From: Fusibacter sp. A1
GTDB lineage: Bacteria > Bacillota > Clostridia > Peptostreptococcales > Acidaminobacteraceae
NCBI RefSeq assembly: GCF_004125825.1
Contig: NZ_QQWI01000001.1
Span: 310,001-374,000 of the forward strand
Direction of reading: 5' to 3'
Length of the DNA: 64,000 nucleotides
The translations under genes and the position numbers were made by a program. The notes beneath the pieces were generated by a model, which worked only from the letters and a program-made list of their open reading frames with translations, ran no database searches and was not told the DNA's origin. Below are positions 35,385 to 42,764 of the stretch, in pieces. How positions within the stretch are numbered: the stretch's first letter is position 1; the number at the start of each line of letters is the position of its first letter.

Positions 35385-35987
35385 TTATTTAAAAGCTTCT
35401 ATTATAGGGGCACCTACAGCTGCTATATTTTCACTCAGAACAAGTGGAATGCCATTTTCCAAGGCTATTTCAGTAAAGTAGCCATCATCATCGCCACCTT
35501 CAACTACAATCATATAATCTGCATTTGGTGCAACTACATTTGCAAACGAATCCGAAAGTCCTCCGCGCCTTGATTCACCACCGATATGGACACCTAAGAT
35601 TGTTGCATCCGCAGCGGCATCAAGAATACGTTCTGTCCTCGCAATTTCTTCTTCAGGTTTAATACCTGCCGCTCCTAACCCTTTTGAACTCCCACCTATT
35701 ACAAAAATGATCGTCTTGTATTTTTCGATAGCATCTGCCTCAACAGTTGGGTTGAAGTCAAAATCAAATTCAAGGTTGGTTAATACCGCTTTTAACATTT
35801 GAACATCAGCACTCTGACCTGATGATGTCACTAAGATTGGCTGCTCTGCTTTTGGAATTTCGACAGCAACTGTTGCTTCTTCTTGAGTAGTCACATTCTG
35901 AGGCGTTGGTTCAGAATTACCACATCCACCTAGCAATGATGTAAGTAAAACACATCCTGTTAAAAAACAAACCCACTTTTTTTTCAT
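35385..35987 (-). CDS. DUF6305-like lipoprotein, copy 1
   Basis: The ~200-residue protein starts MKKKWVCFLTGCVLL with lipobox SLLGGC, so it is anchored outside the membrane. The core matches the paralogue at 29310: LVTSSGQSADVQMLKAVL, KYKTIIFVIGGSSKGLGAAG and GVHIGGESRRGGLSDSF. ATG 35987 is preferred because AAGGA lies eight bases upstream. It is the first gene of the block and lies 42 bases before the permease. As an anchored protein next to a binding-protein-less permease it is a candidate ligand-binding component. Confidence 0.7.
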   Translation of the reverse strand: MKKKWVCFLTGCVLLTSLLGGCGNSEPTPQNVTTQEEATVAVEIPKAEQPILVTSSGQSADVQMLKAVLTNLEFDFDFNPTVEADAIEKYKTIIFVIGGSSKGLGAAGIKPEEEIARTERILDAAADATILGVHIGGESRRGGLSDSFANVVAPNADYMIVVEGGDDDGYFTEIALENGIPLVLSENIAAVGAPIIEAFK

Positions 35988-36168
35988 TCGTATCATCCTT
36001 TCACAACTCTCATTAATTTTTCAGTAATCAATGAAGTATTCATTCCATACACATAATCTATTTTTCTGATTTTTTAGAAAAACTTATCTGAATTATAGCC
36101 CTAATCAATAGGCTTGTCCTATTTTTCTCATATTTCTACGAAAAAGCAACACAAAAAACCACCCCATA

Positions 36169-36228
36169 TGGACTCATAACCTCAAAGCTTGGTTTCATAA
36201 CTGTGCCCATAAATGGATGGTTTCATAA
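36169..36228 (-). promoter_or_regulatory. Three direct repeats upstream of the PGA operon
   Basis: TGGTTTCATAA occurs at 36190-36200 and 36218-36228, and TGGACTCATAA at 36169-36179. They are spaced 21 and 28 bases apart in the leader of the first PGA gene (start 35987). They are candidate binding sites for the locus response regulator. Confidence 0.45.
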
Positions 36229-36252
36229 TTGCTTATATTCTTTTCTATTGAC

Positions 36253-36987
36253 TTAAATAAATCGATTCATCAGCTCGTCTATTACCTGATCGACGTTTTC
36301 AGAATGGATTTTGTTTGACTCACATATTTGAGTGATGCGCCTCTTAGAACCTATGTCAAAATCCTTGATTCCTTTAAGCATCCCCGTTCTTCTCCCTACT
36401 CTAAATAGCAACTTATCCACTTCAGATAGTTCCAAATACCAACTCAGAGCAGAAAGCATTTTTCCCTTATCCCTTGGTAATCGTCCCTCAACCTCTGGAA
36501 TGAGATTTAAAATGTGATCACTCTTAACAATACTGTGAATACCATTCAAGGATTCAATAAACAAATACAATTCTTTCACCATATCGGTATCATTTGTTCT
36601 TGAAAACTCACCTTTATTATAATCTTTGTAAATCTCTGATTGCTTTGTTACAGCAAGTGTCCTTATCCGTATAAAGTCTGGATCAATCTGATTCATTGCA
36701 TCAGCTGTTTCCAAAGCGTTTTCAATTGATAGCTCACGTCCACCAAGCCCAGGCATAAAATATTCTGAGAGCTCAATCCCAGCCGATTTGACCTTCTTAC
36801 CCGCAATTATTTGAGAGGCTTTATCGATGCCTTTATTCACACTTTTTAACAATACCTCGGTGACAGGCACGAATATAGAGACACGTTTAGCTAACGTACT
36901 ATTCTTTCTTATATAGTTTATAAATAAGATTCTGATACCATAAACAAGTTTGCTAAGTGTCTGGTTGTAATTGGTAATCTGCTTCAA
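36253..36987 (-). pseudogene. Radical SAM protein, C-terminal remnant
   Basis: The 244-residue frame reads ...KGIDKASQIIAGKKVKSAG, then IELSEYFMPGLGGRELSIEN, FIRIRTLAVTKQSEIY and IVKSDHILNLIPEVEGRLP. SEYFMPGLGG and SDHILNLIPEVEGRLP are diagnostic of the C-terminal half of a common clostridial radical SAM family. The N-terminal half with the CxxxCxxC iron-sulphur motif is absent; the first ~45 residues look unrelated. It has probably been cut by the rearrangement that brought in neighbouring DNA. Confidence 0.65.
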
Positions 36988-37447
36988 ACAGTTTGTAATA
37001 TAGATTCATTTTCACCAAATCTATAATTACTATTATTCCGCGACAAATTATAGGATAAAATGCTCCATTATGATCCACTCTTCTTCGTCTTGACACGCAA
37101 ATAGCTCCTATTGGTAATCGATCAATAAAAGGATGTAAATGCTAAAAACAAGTCTGCAACTTGCAAAATACATAACATATACTTATGGCGCTAACTCTGT
37201 CTCCAACCGAGTGACCGTCACCAGTAACCTCTTCAAAAGCAGTTTACTTCTTCAAATAGTTTTCTAGCTTAACTACTTAAAGTACTCACTTATTCATTAT
37301 ACCAAAATATAACATTAATGGTAACACCAATAATTTGCTTACCTGCAATTCATTCCATACATTTATATCGCCCCTCACTGTTAGATGCACACAAGGCCTA
37401 AAGAGCGTAGCTTGTTCTAAAGCCTCCTTCAGTTTTGGGTATGAAAA
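36988..37447. other. Gene-free stretch
   Basis: I see no supported gene here. It is AT-rich and carries a worn piece of the GC-rich interspersed repeat (GCACACAAGGCCTA) near 37388-37401. Confidence 0.5.
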
Positions 37448-37471
37448 AAGGGTCAGATTTTTCTGACCCTT
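37448..37471 (-). terminator. Terminator at the outer end of the rlmD-linked island
   Basis: AAGGGTCAGA and TCTGACCCTT pair perfectly around a 4-base loop, and a T-run follows on the minus strand. A diverged copy is at 7853-7875, also just after an rlmD-like tail. The recombinase stop codon lies inside this stem. Confidence 0.75.
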
Positions 37472-39171
37472 GTGCTCGTTGCTATTGCTTTATTAGTTTT
37501 ACCACCGTCTCCACATGTGTCGGGTGATAAGTGGGAATATGGTTCTTTTCCCATAGTAATCGACGATTTTGGACCAGTTTTAAATACAAATGTCAACAGA
37601 TGAGGGTCTTTTTGACCTTTGTCATCAATACCCCCAAGTATAATCTTCTCGACAATAGATTCAAAGACATCAGCATCAAACTTCTTTAGGGGCTTGTTGG
37701 CATCAAAGTATTTTCTAAAGCTTTTTAGCCTTGTTTTCATTTCTTTTTCTTCACTGGCTGTTAAAGACAGTTCATTGGTTTCTTTGATCAATCGTTCTTT
37801 ATCTTTATTTAGTTCAATGAATTTGTTTTCATAATTTTCACGGTCAATGGCACCATCAAGATGAAGATCAATCAGCTTCTTGATTTTTTCTTCTACCCTA
37901 TTCAGTTCTTTATTAAGGGTTGAAAGTTCTTTCTTGCTGGTGCTTTCACTTAAAGTATTTTCGATGATTGATAGAAACTCTTCTATGATTTCTCTATTAT
38001 ACTGGCACATTTCATTAAAGATTTTAACAAAGGCTTCTTCAATAACAGCTTCATGAATACCCTTGCTATCAGGACAATGCTTCTTACCATGTTTACTGGA
38101 TTTGATACAGTGCCACACCACTTTTTTATTCTTGGTGCCTGAGTTCCATGCTCTTCTGCCAACAGTGGTTTCGCAAAAGCCACACTCAATTTTACTGCTA
38201 AAGGTATACTGTCTGCTATAACGTTTCAAACGCCCTTTTTCCATGTTGCAATTACGCTTGTTTCTAATTGCTTGGGCTTTTTCAAAGGTTTCTTTACTGA
38301 CGATAGGTTCATGATGATCTTTGATGTAATACTTCTCTTCTTCACCCATATTGTCAAGGCGCTGCTTGGTGATTGGATCAACAGTAAAGGTCTTACCTAG
38401 GAGTAAATCGCCCATGTATTTTTCATTCTTTAATATGTCCCTGATGGTGCTGTCAGGCCAATTAGTACTCCCTCTTTTGGTTTTGTAGCCTTTGTCCTTT
38501 AATTCCTTTCCAATGAGGCGGGCACCCTTGCCTTGATTATAAGATTCAAAGATAAAACGAACTACTTCAGCTTCTTCTTCATTAATCACAAGCTCTTTAG
38601 TTTCCTTATCATAGTCATATCCTAAACAACCTTGAAAACCAACCAGCTCACCACGTTTCATTTTCATTTTAAGACCCATCTTCACATTAGTTGAAATACT
38701 TTCACTTTCTTGTTGGGCTATTGATGTTAGAACGGTCATGGCTACTTCGCCTTGCATGGAGAAGGTGTTAATATTCTCTTTTTCAAATAATACAGCAACA
38801 TTATGCTTTTTTAATAGTCTGGTGTATTCCAGCACGTCTTTTGTATTTCTACCAAATCTTGAGATACTCTTGGTAATGACTAGATCAAACTCACCAGCCA
38901 CGGCATCCCGAATCATTTCTTGAAATCCCAGACGTTTATCAATATTGGTGCCACTAATACCAGCATCAGAATATATCTTTGCCAATTCCCATTTAGGATT
39001 TTCTTTAATCTTCTGCTCATAATAAGCTACTTGAGAATCATAACTTGCCATCTGTTCAGCCGAATCAGTACTGACTCTACAATATGGGGCAACTCGTATT
39101 TTGGAAAGTTCTTTGCCCGATGCACGGTCAAATTTATTCTTTTTAGGTTTTATGACTTCTACTTCTTTCAA
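37453..39171 (-). CDS. Large serine recombinase
   Basis: The 572-residue protein has an N-terminal resolvase domain with the catalytic Ser in YCRVSTDSAEQ near residue 34 and SRFGRNTKDVLEYTRLL near 106. The recombinase domain (KGARLIGKELKDKGYKT, STIRDILKNEKYMGDLLLGK) and a zinc ribbon (ECGFC ... WHC, residues ~328-352) follow, then a long coiled coil near 400-470. Such enzymes integrate and excise elements at short att cores. The start is TTG at 39171 with AGGAAGTGATGAA upstream. The last ~15 codons run in a different frame through the rlmD-like tail and terminator, so the C-terminus is set by the attachment site. Confidence 0.9.
   Translation of the reverse strand: MKEVEVIKPKKNKFDRASGKELSKIRVAPYCRVSTDSAEQMASYDSQVAYYEQKIKENPKWELAKIYSDAGISGTNIDKRLGFQEMIRDAVAGEFDLVITKSISRFGRNTKDVLEYTRLLKKHNVAVLFEKENINTFSMQGEVAMTVLTSIAQQESESISTNVKMGLKMKMKRGELVGFQGCLGYDYDKETKELVINEEEAEVVRFIFESYNQGKGARLIGKELKDKGYKTKRGSTNWPDSTIRDILKNEKYMGDLLLGKTFTVDPITKQRLDNMGEEEKYYIKDHHEPIVSKETFEKAQAIRNKRNCNMEKGRLKRYSRQYTFSSKIECGFCETTVGRRAWNSGTKNKKVVWHCIKSSKHGKKHCPDSKGIHEAVIEEAFVKIFNEMCQYNREIIEEFLSIIENTLSESTSKKELSTLNKELNRVEEKIKKLIDLHLDGAIDRENYENKFIELNKDKERLIKETNELSLTASEEKEMKTRLKSFRKYFDANKPLKKFDADVFESIVEKIILGGIDDKGQKDPHLLTFVFKTGPKSSITMGKEPYSHLSPDTCGDGGKTNKAIATSTRVRKI
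37482..37520 (-). repeat. Displaced rlmD-like 3' tail (outer att site)
   Basis: On the minus strand this encodes THVETVVKLIKQ-stop, the typical C-terminus of RlmD/RumA methyltransferases. It shares the 14-mer ACCGTCTCCACATG (37504-37517, plus strand) with the end of the intact rlmD at 54264-54277. It lies at the recombinase end of the element and precedes a terminator, as expected for the ancestral tail pushed outward by integration. Confidence 0.65.
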
Positions 39172-39204
39172 TTCATCACTTCCTTCACTGAACCTATAAC
39201 AAGG

Positions 39205-40206
39205 TTACTTCTTATGAGTCCACTCATGTTCTTCTAAATACACATCAAAATCATCTTTTTCAGGTGCGCTTAAACGCTTTTGATTAAACTTCTCATACTC
39301 TTTTTCAGCTAGTTCCTTAGCCACATCATGTGAAATAGAACCTGCACCAGTAAGAATATCTCGCTCATTAAATTTTAGGAAGGCATTGAGCTTTTCTTCC
39401 CAATCCTTCATATGCATAGGATTACGTCTTTCTGCCTGATCTTCTGCATAATCGAGATACATGGTTACAATACGATTGAGGGATTTTATTTCTTTTTCCG
39501 TCAAATAATTCTTGGCAACGGTAATATCTCCTTTACGTACCTTGTCACCCTTCCATGTGGTAAGGCCCATATTGTCTTTTGTTGCATCAGCTCTTTGTTC
39601 GATGAGTTCTGCAGCTGTATGACCATGAATAGCAAAATGAAGCTTGTTTTGCACCGTCGCATAGAACTTTTTAGCTTCTTCTGATTTTCCATCATAATCT
39701 ATAGATAAGGCATAGATATCAGTGATTTTCTTATAAAATCTTTTTTCTGAGGCTCTTATATCACGAATACGCTCTAAAAGCTCATCAAAATAATCATCAC
39801 CAATATTACGCATACCCTTAAGACGTTCATCATCCATGGTAAAGCCCTTGACTAAGTACTCGTTTAGTCTTTCTGTTGCCCATCGTCTAAATTGGGTGCC
39901 TCGGCTAGAGCGTATACGATAGCCTACCGCAATAATTAATTCTAAGTTATAAAAACGTACTGTTCTCTCAACCTCTCTATTTCCCTCAGTTTGAACTATT
40001 CGGTTTTCCCGAATAGTTCGATTTTCTTCAAGTTCACCTTCTGCATAAATATTTTTTATATGTTCATTAATAGTATTAACACCCTTTTGGTAAAGCTCAG
40101 CAATTGCCTTCTGTGTCATCCATACGGTTTCATTTTCAAGTCTTACATCAATTTTTGTTTTTCCATCTTCTGTCTGATATATGAGTAGATCATTATTATG
40201 TTCCAA
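39205..40206 (-). CDS. RhuM-family (virulence-associated) protein
   Basis: The 333-residue protein matches the RhuM family throughout. LENETVWMTQKAIAELYQKG near residue 25 is a DNA-binding-like start, IKNIYAEGELEEN follows, then VRFYNLELIIAVGYRIRSSR near 85 and FRRWATERLNEYLVKGF near 107. The function is unestablished, but the family is common on islands and mobile elements. The start is TTG at 40206 with AAGGAGGG upstream. Two matching inverted repeats, one upstream and one inside the gene, may be its operators. Confidence 0.88.
   Translation of the reverse strand: MEHNNDLLIYQTEDGKTKIDVRLENETVWMTQKAIAELYQKGVNTINEHIKNIYAEGELEENRTIRENRIVQTEGNREVERTVRFYNLELIIAVGYRIRSSRGTQFRRWATERLNEYLVKGFTMDDERLKGMRNIGDDYFDELLERIRDIRASEKRFYKKITDIYALSIDYDGKSEEAKKFYATVQNKLHFAIHGHTAAELIEQRADATKDNMGLTTWKGDKVRKGDITVAKNYLTEKEIKSLNRIVTMYLDYAEDQAERRNPMHMKDWEEKLNAFLKFNERDILTGAGSISHDVAKELAEKEYEKFNQKRLSAPEKDDFDVYLEEHEWTHKK
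39993..40019. promoter_or_regulatory. Inverted repeat inside the RhuM-family gene
   Basis: GAACTATTCGG pairs perfectly with CCGAATAGTTC around a 5-base spacer. It is the same motif, one base different per arm, as the palindrome at 40267-40295. Its placement in the coding region suggests a binding site or a roadblock operator. Confidence 0.5.
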
Positions 40207-40266
40207 TGTAACCCTCCTTCTCCAAATGTAGTTTCAATCCATCAGACGCTGTCTGACGTTTTTTAG

Positions 40267-40295
40267 TGAACTATCCGGTAATTCCGGATAGTTCA
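40267..40295. promoter_or_regulatory. Perfect palindrome upstream of the RhuM-family gene
   Basis: TGAACTATCCGG and CCGGATAGTTCA flank TAATT, a perfect 12-bp inverted repeat 61 bases upstream of the RhuM start. It matches the internal copy at 39993-40019, giving the shared motif GAACTATYCGG. Confidence 0.6.
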
Positions 40296-40342
40296 TCAAT
40301 CTATGTTCCTAATTATCATTTTAATTTTATCACAGTAGATAA

Positions 40343-40489
40343 TTAAGTGCCACTTAAACCTCGTTTAATTTTGTATTTTCTTTCCAACTCAGCTTTGATT
40401 TTGATGAATTTTTTTTCTGAAATCATCTTTTCATCAAGCAGGCTGGAAAGCATGGCTAACTGTATTGTAAACTTCATTAAGTTTTCCAT
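40343..40489 (-). CDS. 48-residue SHOCT-like small protein
   Basis: The frame starts MENLMKFTIQLAMLSSLLDE and ends ELERKYKIKRGLSGT. AGGAGGG lies five bases upstream, a strong start. The LL-x-x-x-x-ISEKKFIKIKAELE pattern resembles short SHOCT-like modules that accompany recombinase genes in clostridial elements. Its function is unknown. It sits between mobC and the RhuM-family gene, 30 bases after mobC. Confidence 0.6.
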   Translation of the reverse strand: MENLMKFTIQLAMLSSLLDEKMISEKKFIKIKAELERKYKIKRGLSGT

Positions 40490-40519
40490 CTGACCCTCCT
40501 GCTTGATCGTCTTTTTATA

Positions 40520-40819
40520 TTATTTTAAGTTCTTAAGAGCCTCCTGTAGCTCTTCTAGTTCTTTGGTGTATTTTGTCATATTCACCAATTTAATTTTTCC
40601 TTGATGACATAACACCACCAAATGATTTAACTCACCCCCAAGCTTTGATAGTCTTGCATTTATTTCATGCAAATCATACTGGATTATTTCTTTGTTTAAA
40701 GCTTTATCTAGGATATAATCCGTTAATGATTTACATCTACTCTTAGTTGCTAACTTTATAATTTTTGTTCTATCTTTTTCTGTTAAGCGTATATTGATTT
40801 GCTTGTTTCGCTGTCTCAT
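40520..40819 (-). CDS. MobC-like relaxosome accessory protein
   Basis: The 99-residue protein begins with a ribbon-helix-helix-like basic start, NKQINIRLTEKDRTKIIKLA. The MobC signature follows: DLHEINARLSKLGGELNHL then VVLCHQGKI. MobC proteins bind the transfer origin and help a relaxase nick it. ATG 40819 follows AGGAGGAACATT. The relaxase gene normally found next to it is absent here, so the mobilization region is incomplete. Confidence 0.75.
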   Translation of the reverse strand: MRQRNKQINIRLTEKDRTKIIKLATKSRCKSLTDYILDKALNKEIIQYDLHEINARLSKLGGELNHLVVLCHQGKIKLVNMTKYTKELEELQEALKNLK

Positions 40820-40990
40820 AATGTTCCTCCTGCAAATGGGTGTGGGCTTTCCCACTTTTAGACACTTTGGCTGTACAAAGTGGAAGCTTGCCCCTGTTAA
40901 AACAGGGTAAATAAATCCTCTGGCTTTTCCTACTGTCCAGTAACAAACTAGACGCTTTCGGATTTATTTGGGATATTGAAGATGAAGGCA

Positions 40991-41347
40991 TTATGGTTTC
41001 GTCAGCAAATAGTGAACTGTACTTTTGGACCATTTCTCACCGGTATATTCTGTCATTTTATCTGCAATTTCCCGATAGGATAATTGATTGCACTGATACA
41101 TTTTAAGAAGTCTCATATGTTCACCAGATGCTCTTGATGTTCGTCCAAAATGATCTGGACGTGCCTTTAATTGGTCATTTTCATCAAGCAATGATTTAAT
41201 ATTTTCTTCCAATATCATCACGGCATCTTCAAGTTGCTTTATGACCTTTTCCTTGCGCTCAAGTTTATGTTCAAGTACTTGGATCTCTTCCCTCGCTTCT
41301 TGTAATTCTGCTTTTACTTCTTCTACACCAAATAACTTGCCTAACAT
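40991..41347 (-). CDS. Coiled-coil protein with C-terminal helix-turn-helix
   Basis: The 118-residue protein has an N-terminal coiled coil of about 60 residues (VKAELQEAREEIQVLEHKLE...). It ends with a helix-turn-helix (QLSYREIADKMTEYTGEKWS then KSTVHYLL). A C-terminal half of this kind is seen in small DNA-binding proteins of integrative elements. It is soluble. The start follows GAAGATATG with a GGTGAAG-type site. It lies between the RepA-like gene and mobC. Confidence 0.6.
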   Translation of the reverse strand: MLGKLFGVEEVKAELQEAREEIQVLEHKLERKEKVIKQLEDAVMILEENIKSLLDENDQLKARPDHFGRTSRASGEHMRLLKMYQCNQLSYREIADKMTEYTGEKWSKSTVHYLLTKP

Positions 41348-41416
41348 ATCTTCACCAGCCTTTCAAGGGTGCAAGCGTGCAAAGGTTATAAGCATTGCCC
41401 CCTTGCACCCTTAATT

Positions 41417-42372
41417 TTATAACTGCCATTTCCACCCTTCCTTTGTTTTAATAGATTTCACTTCAAGATTCTTTTTAGCGGTCTTCAGTGTTCTTTGAGA
41501 TATCTGCTTCTCTTTTGCTCTTTCAACAACATAATCACTGGCTTTAGCACCATCATCAAGAACTTCTTTAATCAGCTTTTCTGCTCGTTTTAGAACACTT
41601 TCCGTTGAACTACCACCAAGTAATTCATCTAACTCAATGTCGTATTCTCCTATCCACTTAAAGCCATTTTTTTCATCCAGCTTAAAGGCATTTTTCTTGC
41701 CTTCAGGTGCTAAGCTTGATTTGATCTGCGCCAATACTCGTATAGTTGGCTCTGCTCTTACCCTCCCTACTAAGAGAACACTTCTAGCGGCAGCTGTAAT
41801 ATCAATAGAACCTAGTCCACGGTAAAGCCCTTTGGTACCGCCAGCTTTATTCATATGGCAATAATGACAATGGCACAGCCCGTTCTCTCTGCTACGCTAG
41901 AAAGATTCTTGAAAATGGGTCTGATTTCATTTGCCCTATGCATATCTACACCAGAACCTAAATAAGCCTGTAAGGGATCAATGATAAGTAGCTGGGCATT
42001 CGTCTCTATAATGGCTTCTCCAATCCTCTTATCTGATAAAGTTAGCTCCTTATGACTTTCATCAATAACAATTACTTTGCTACAATCAGCACCTGCTGCT
42101 AATAACCTTGGTTTAATAGTGTCACTTAAGCCATCTTCTGCTGTTTGGTAAATAACATTGCTACATTCTAAAGCCTCCTCACTTAAAGGCAATATGGCAC
42201 CTGTCGTCAGTGCTGATGCAATTGCCAAAATCATGGTCGTCTTCCCCTCTCCTGGATCACCTTGAATAATGGTGATTTTCCCAATGGGAATATAAGGCTT
42301 CCATAACCATTTCACTTCTGTTACCTCAACATCACTCATATTGATGAGTTTTAGTTCATTTTCATGTTCCAA
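41417..42372 (-). pseudogene. RepA-like AAA ATPase, split by a one-base deletion
   Basis: The upstream part (42372-41851) encodes IPIGKITIIQGDPGEGKTTM (Walker A near residue 31-38), VIYQTAEDGLSDTIKPRL and LLIIDPLQAYLGSG (Walker B), then ends ...CAIVIIAI-stop. The downstream part begins HMNKAGGTKGLYRGLGSIDI then AAARSVLLVGR. In family members the junction reads IVxIGHMNKA, so one G is missing near 41858. The joined protein would be a ~317-residue RepA/AAA_25-type replication or plasmid-partition ATPase with a C-terminal winged helix. Start site: AGGAGG region near 42380. Confidence 0.8.
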
Positions 42373-42391
42373 CTTGTTTACCTCCTTTTTG

Positions 42392-42608
42392 TCCCTATAC
42401 TTATAAGCCGATTTTTCGAGGGGGTTGGTCTATTCATTTTGCATTTTAATTCTTCCCCCTCACCTATTAGCCGAAAAAACACATGAGGTGGGCGAAACTT
42501 TTTCAAGATTATTTTCCCCCCTCACTGTTACGCCGAAAAATCATAGGGGTGTACCAAAAAAATATAAAAAAATCCCCCTATCTATAAGCCGAAAATAGAT
42601 AGGGGGGT
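42392..42608. repeat. Array of four hairpins with a GCCGAAAA loop
   Basis: Four units occur at about 42392-42426, 42454-42492, 42515-42551 and 42573-42608. Each has AAGCCGA or ACGCCGAAAA in the loop and C-rich/G-rich arms, for example CCCCCTATCTA...TAGATAGGGGG in the last. Sequences of the arms differ but pair within each unit, so the structure seems conserved. They lie just upstream of the RepA-like gene and may be an origin, iteron region or leader RNA. Confidence 0.6.
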
Positions 42609-42764
42609 GCTGAAAATATTTTGTTTTATTCTCCGTTAAAATAATCTGTGTCAATTTTTAAAATTAAATAGGTAATTTTGCTTAAAATCTTTATTGTGAT
42701 ATCTCTTCCACTCAATAGCTATATGAATAAATATGGTGTATTTTATAAAATATGAAATACCAAC

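Noticed and set aside
29310-35987. Reading the two M14-like enzymes and GGT as amino-acid catabolism unrelated to PGA
   Set aside because: All are predicted to be outside the cytosol and lie in one run with pgsBCW; classical succinylarginine catabolism genes are absent. The alternative is not ruled out.
42392-42608. A CRISPR array
   Set aside because: The units share only the loop, the spacing is irregular, there are no unique spacers between constant repeats and no cas genes are near.
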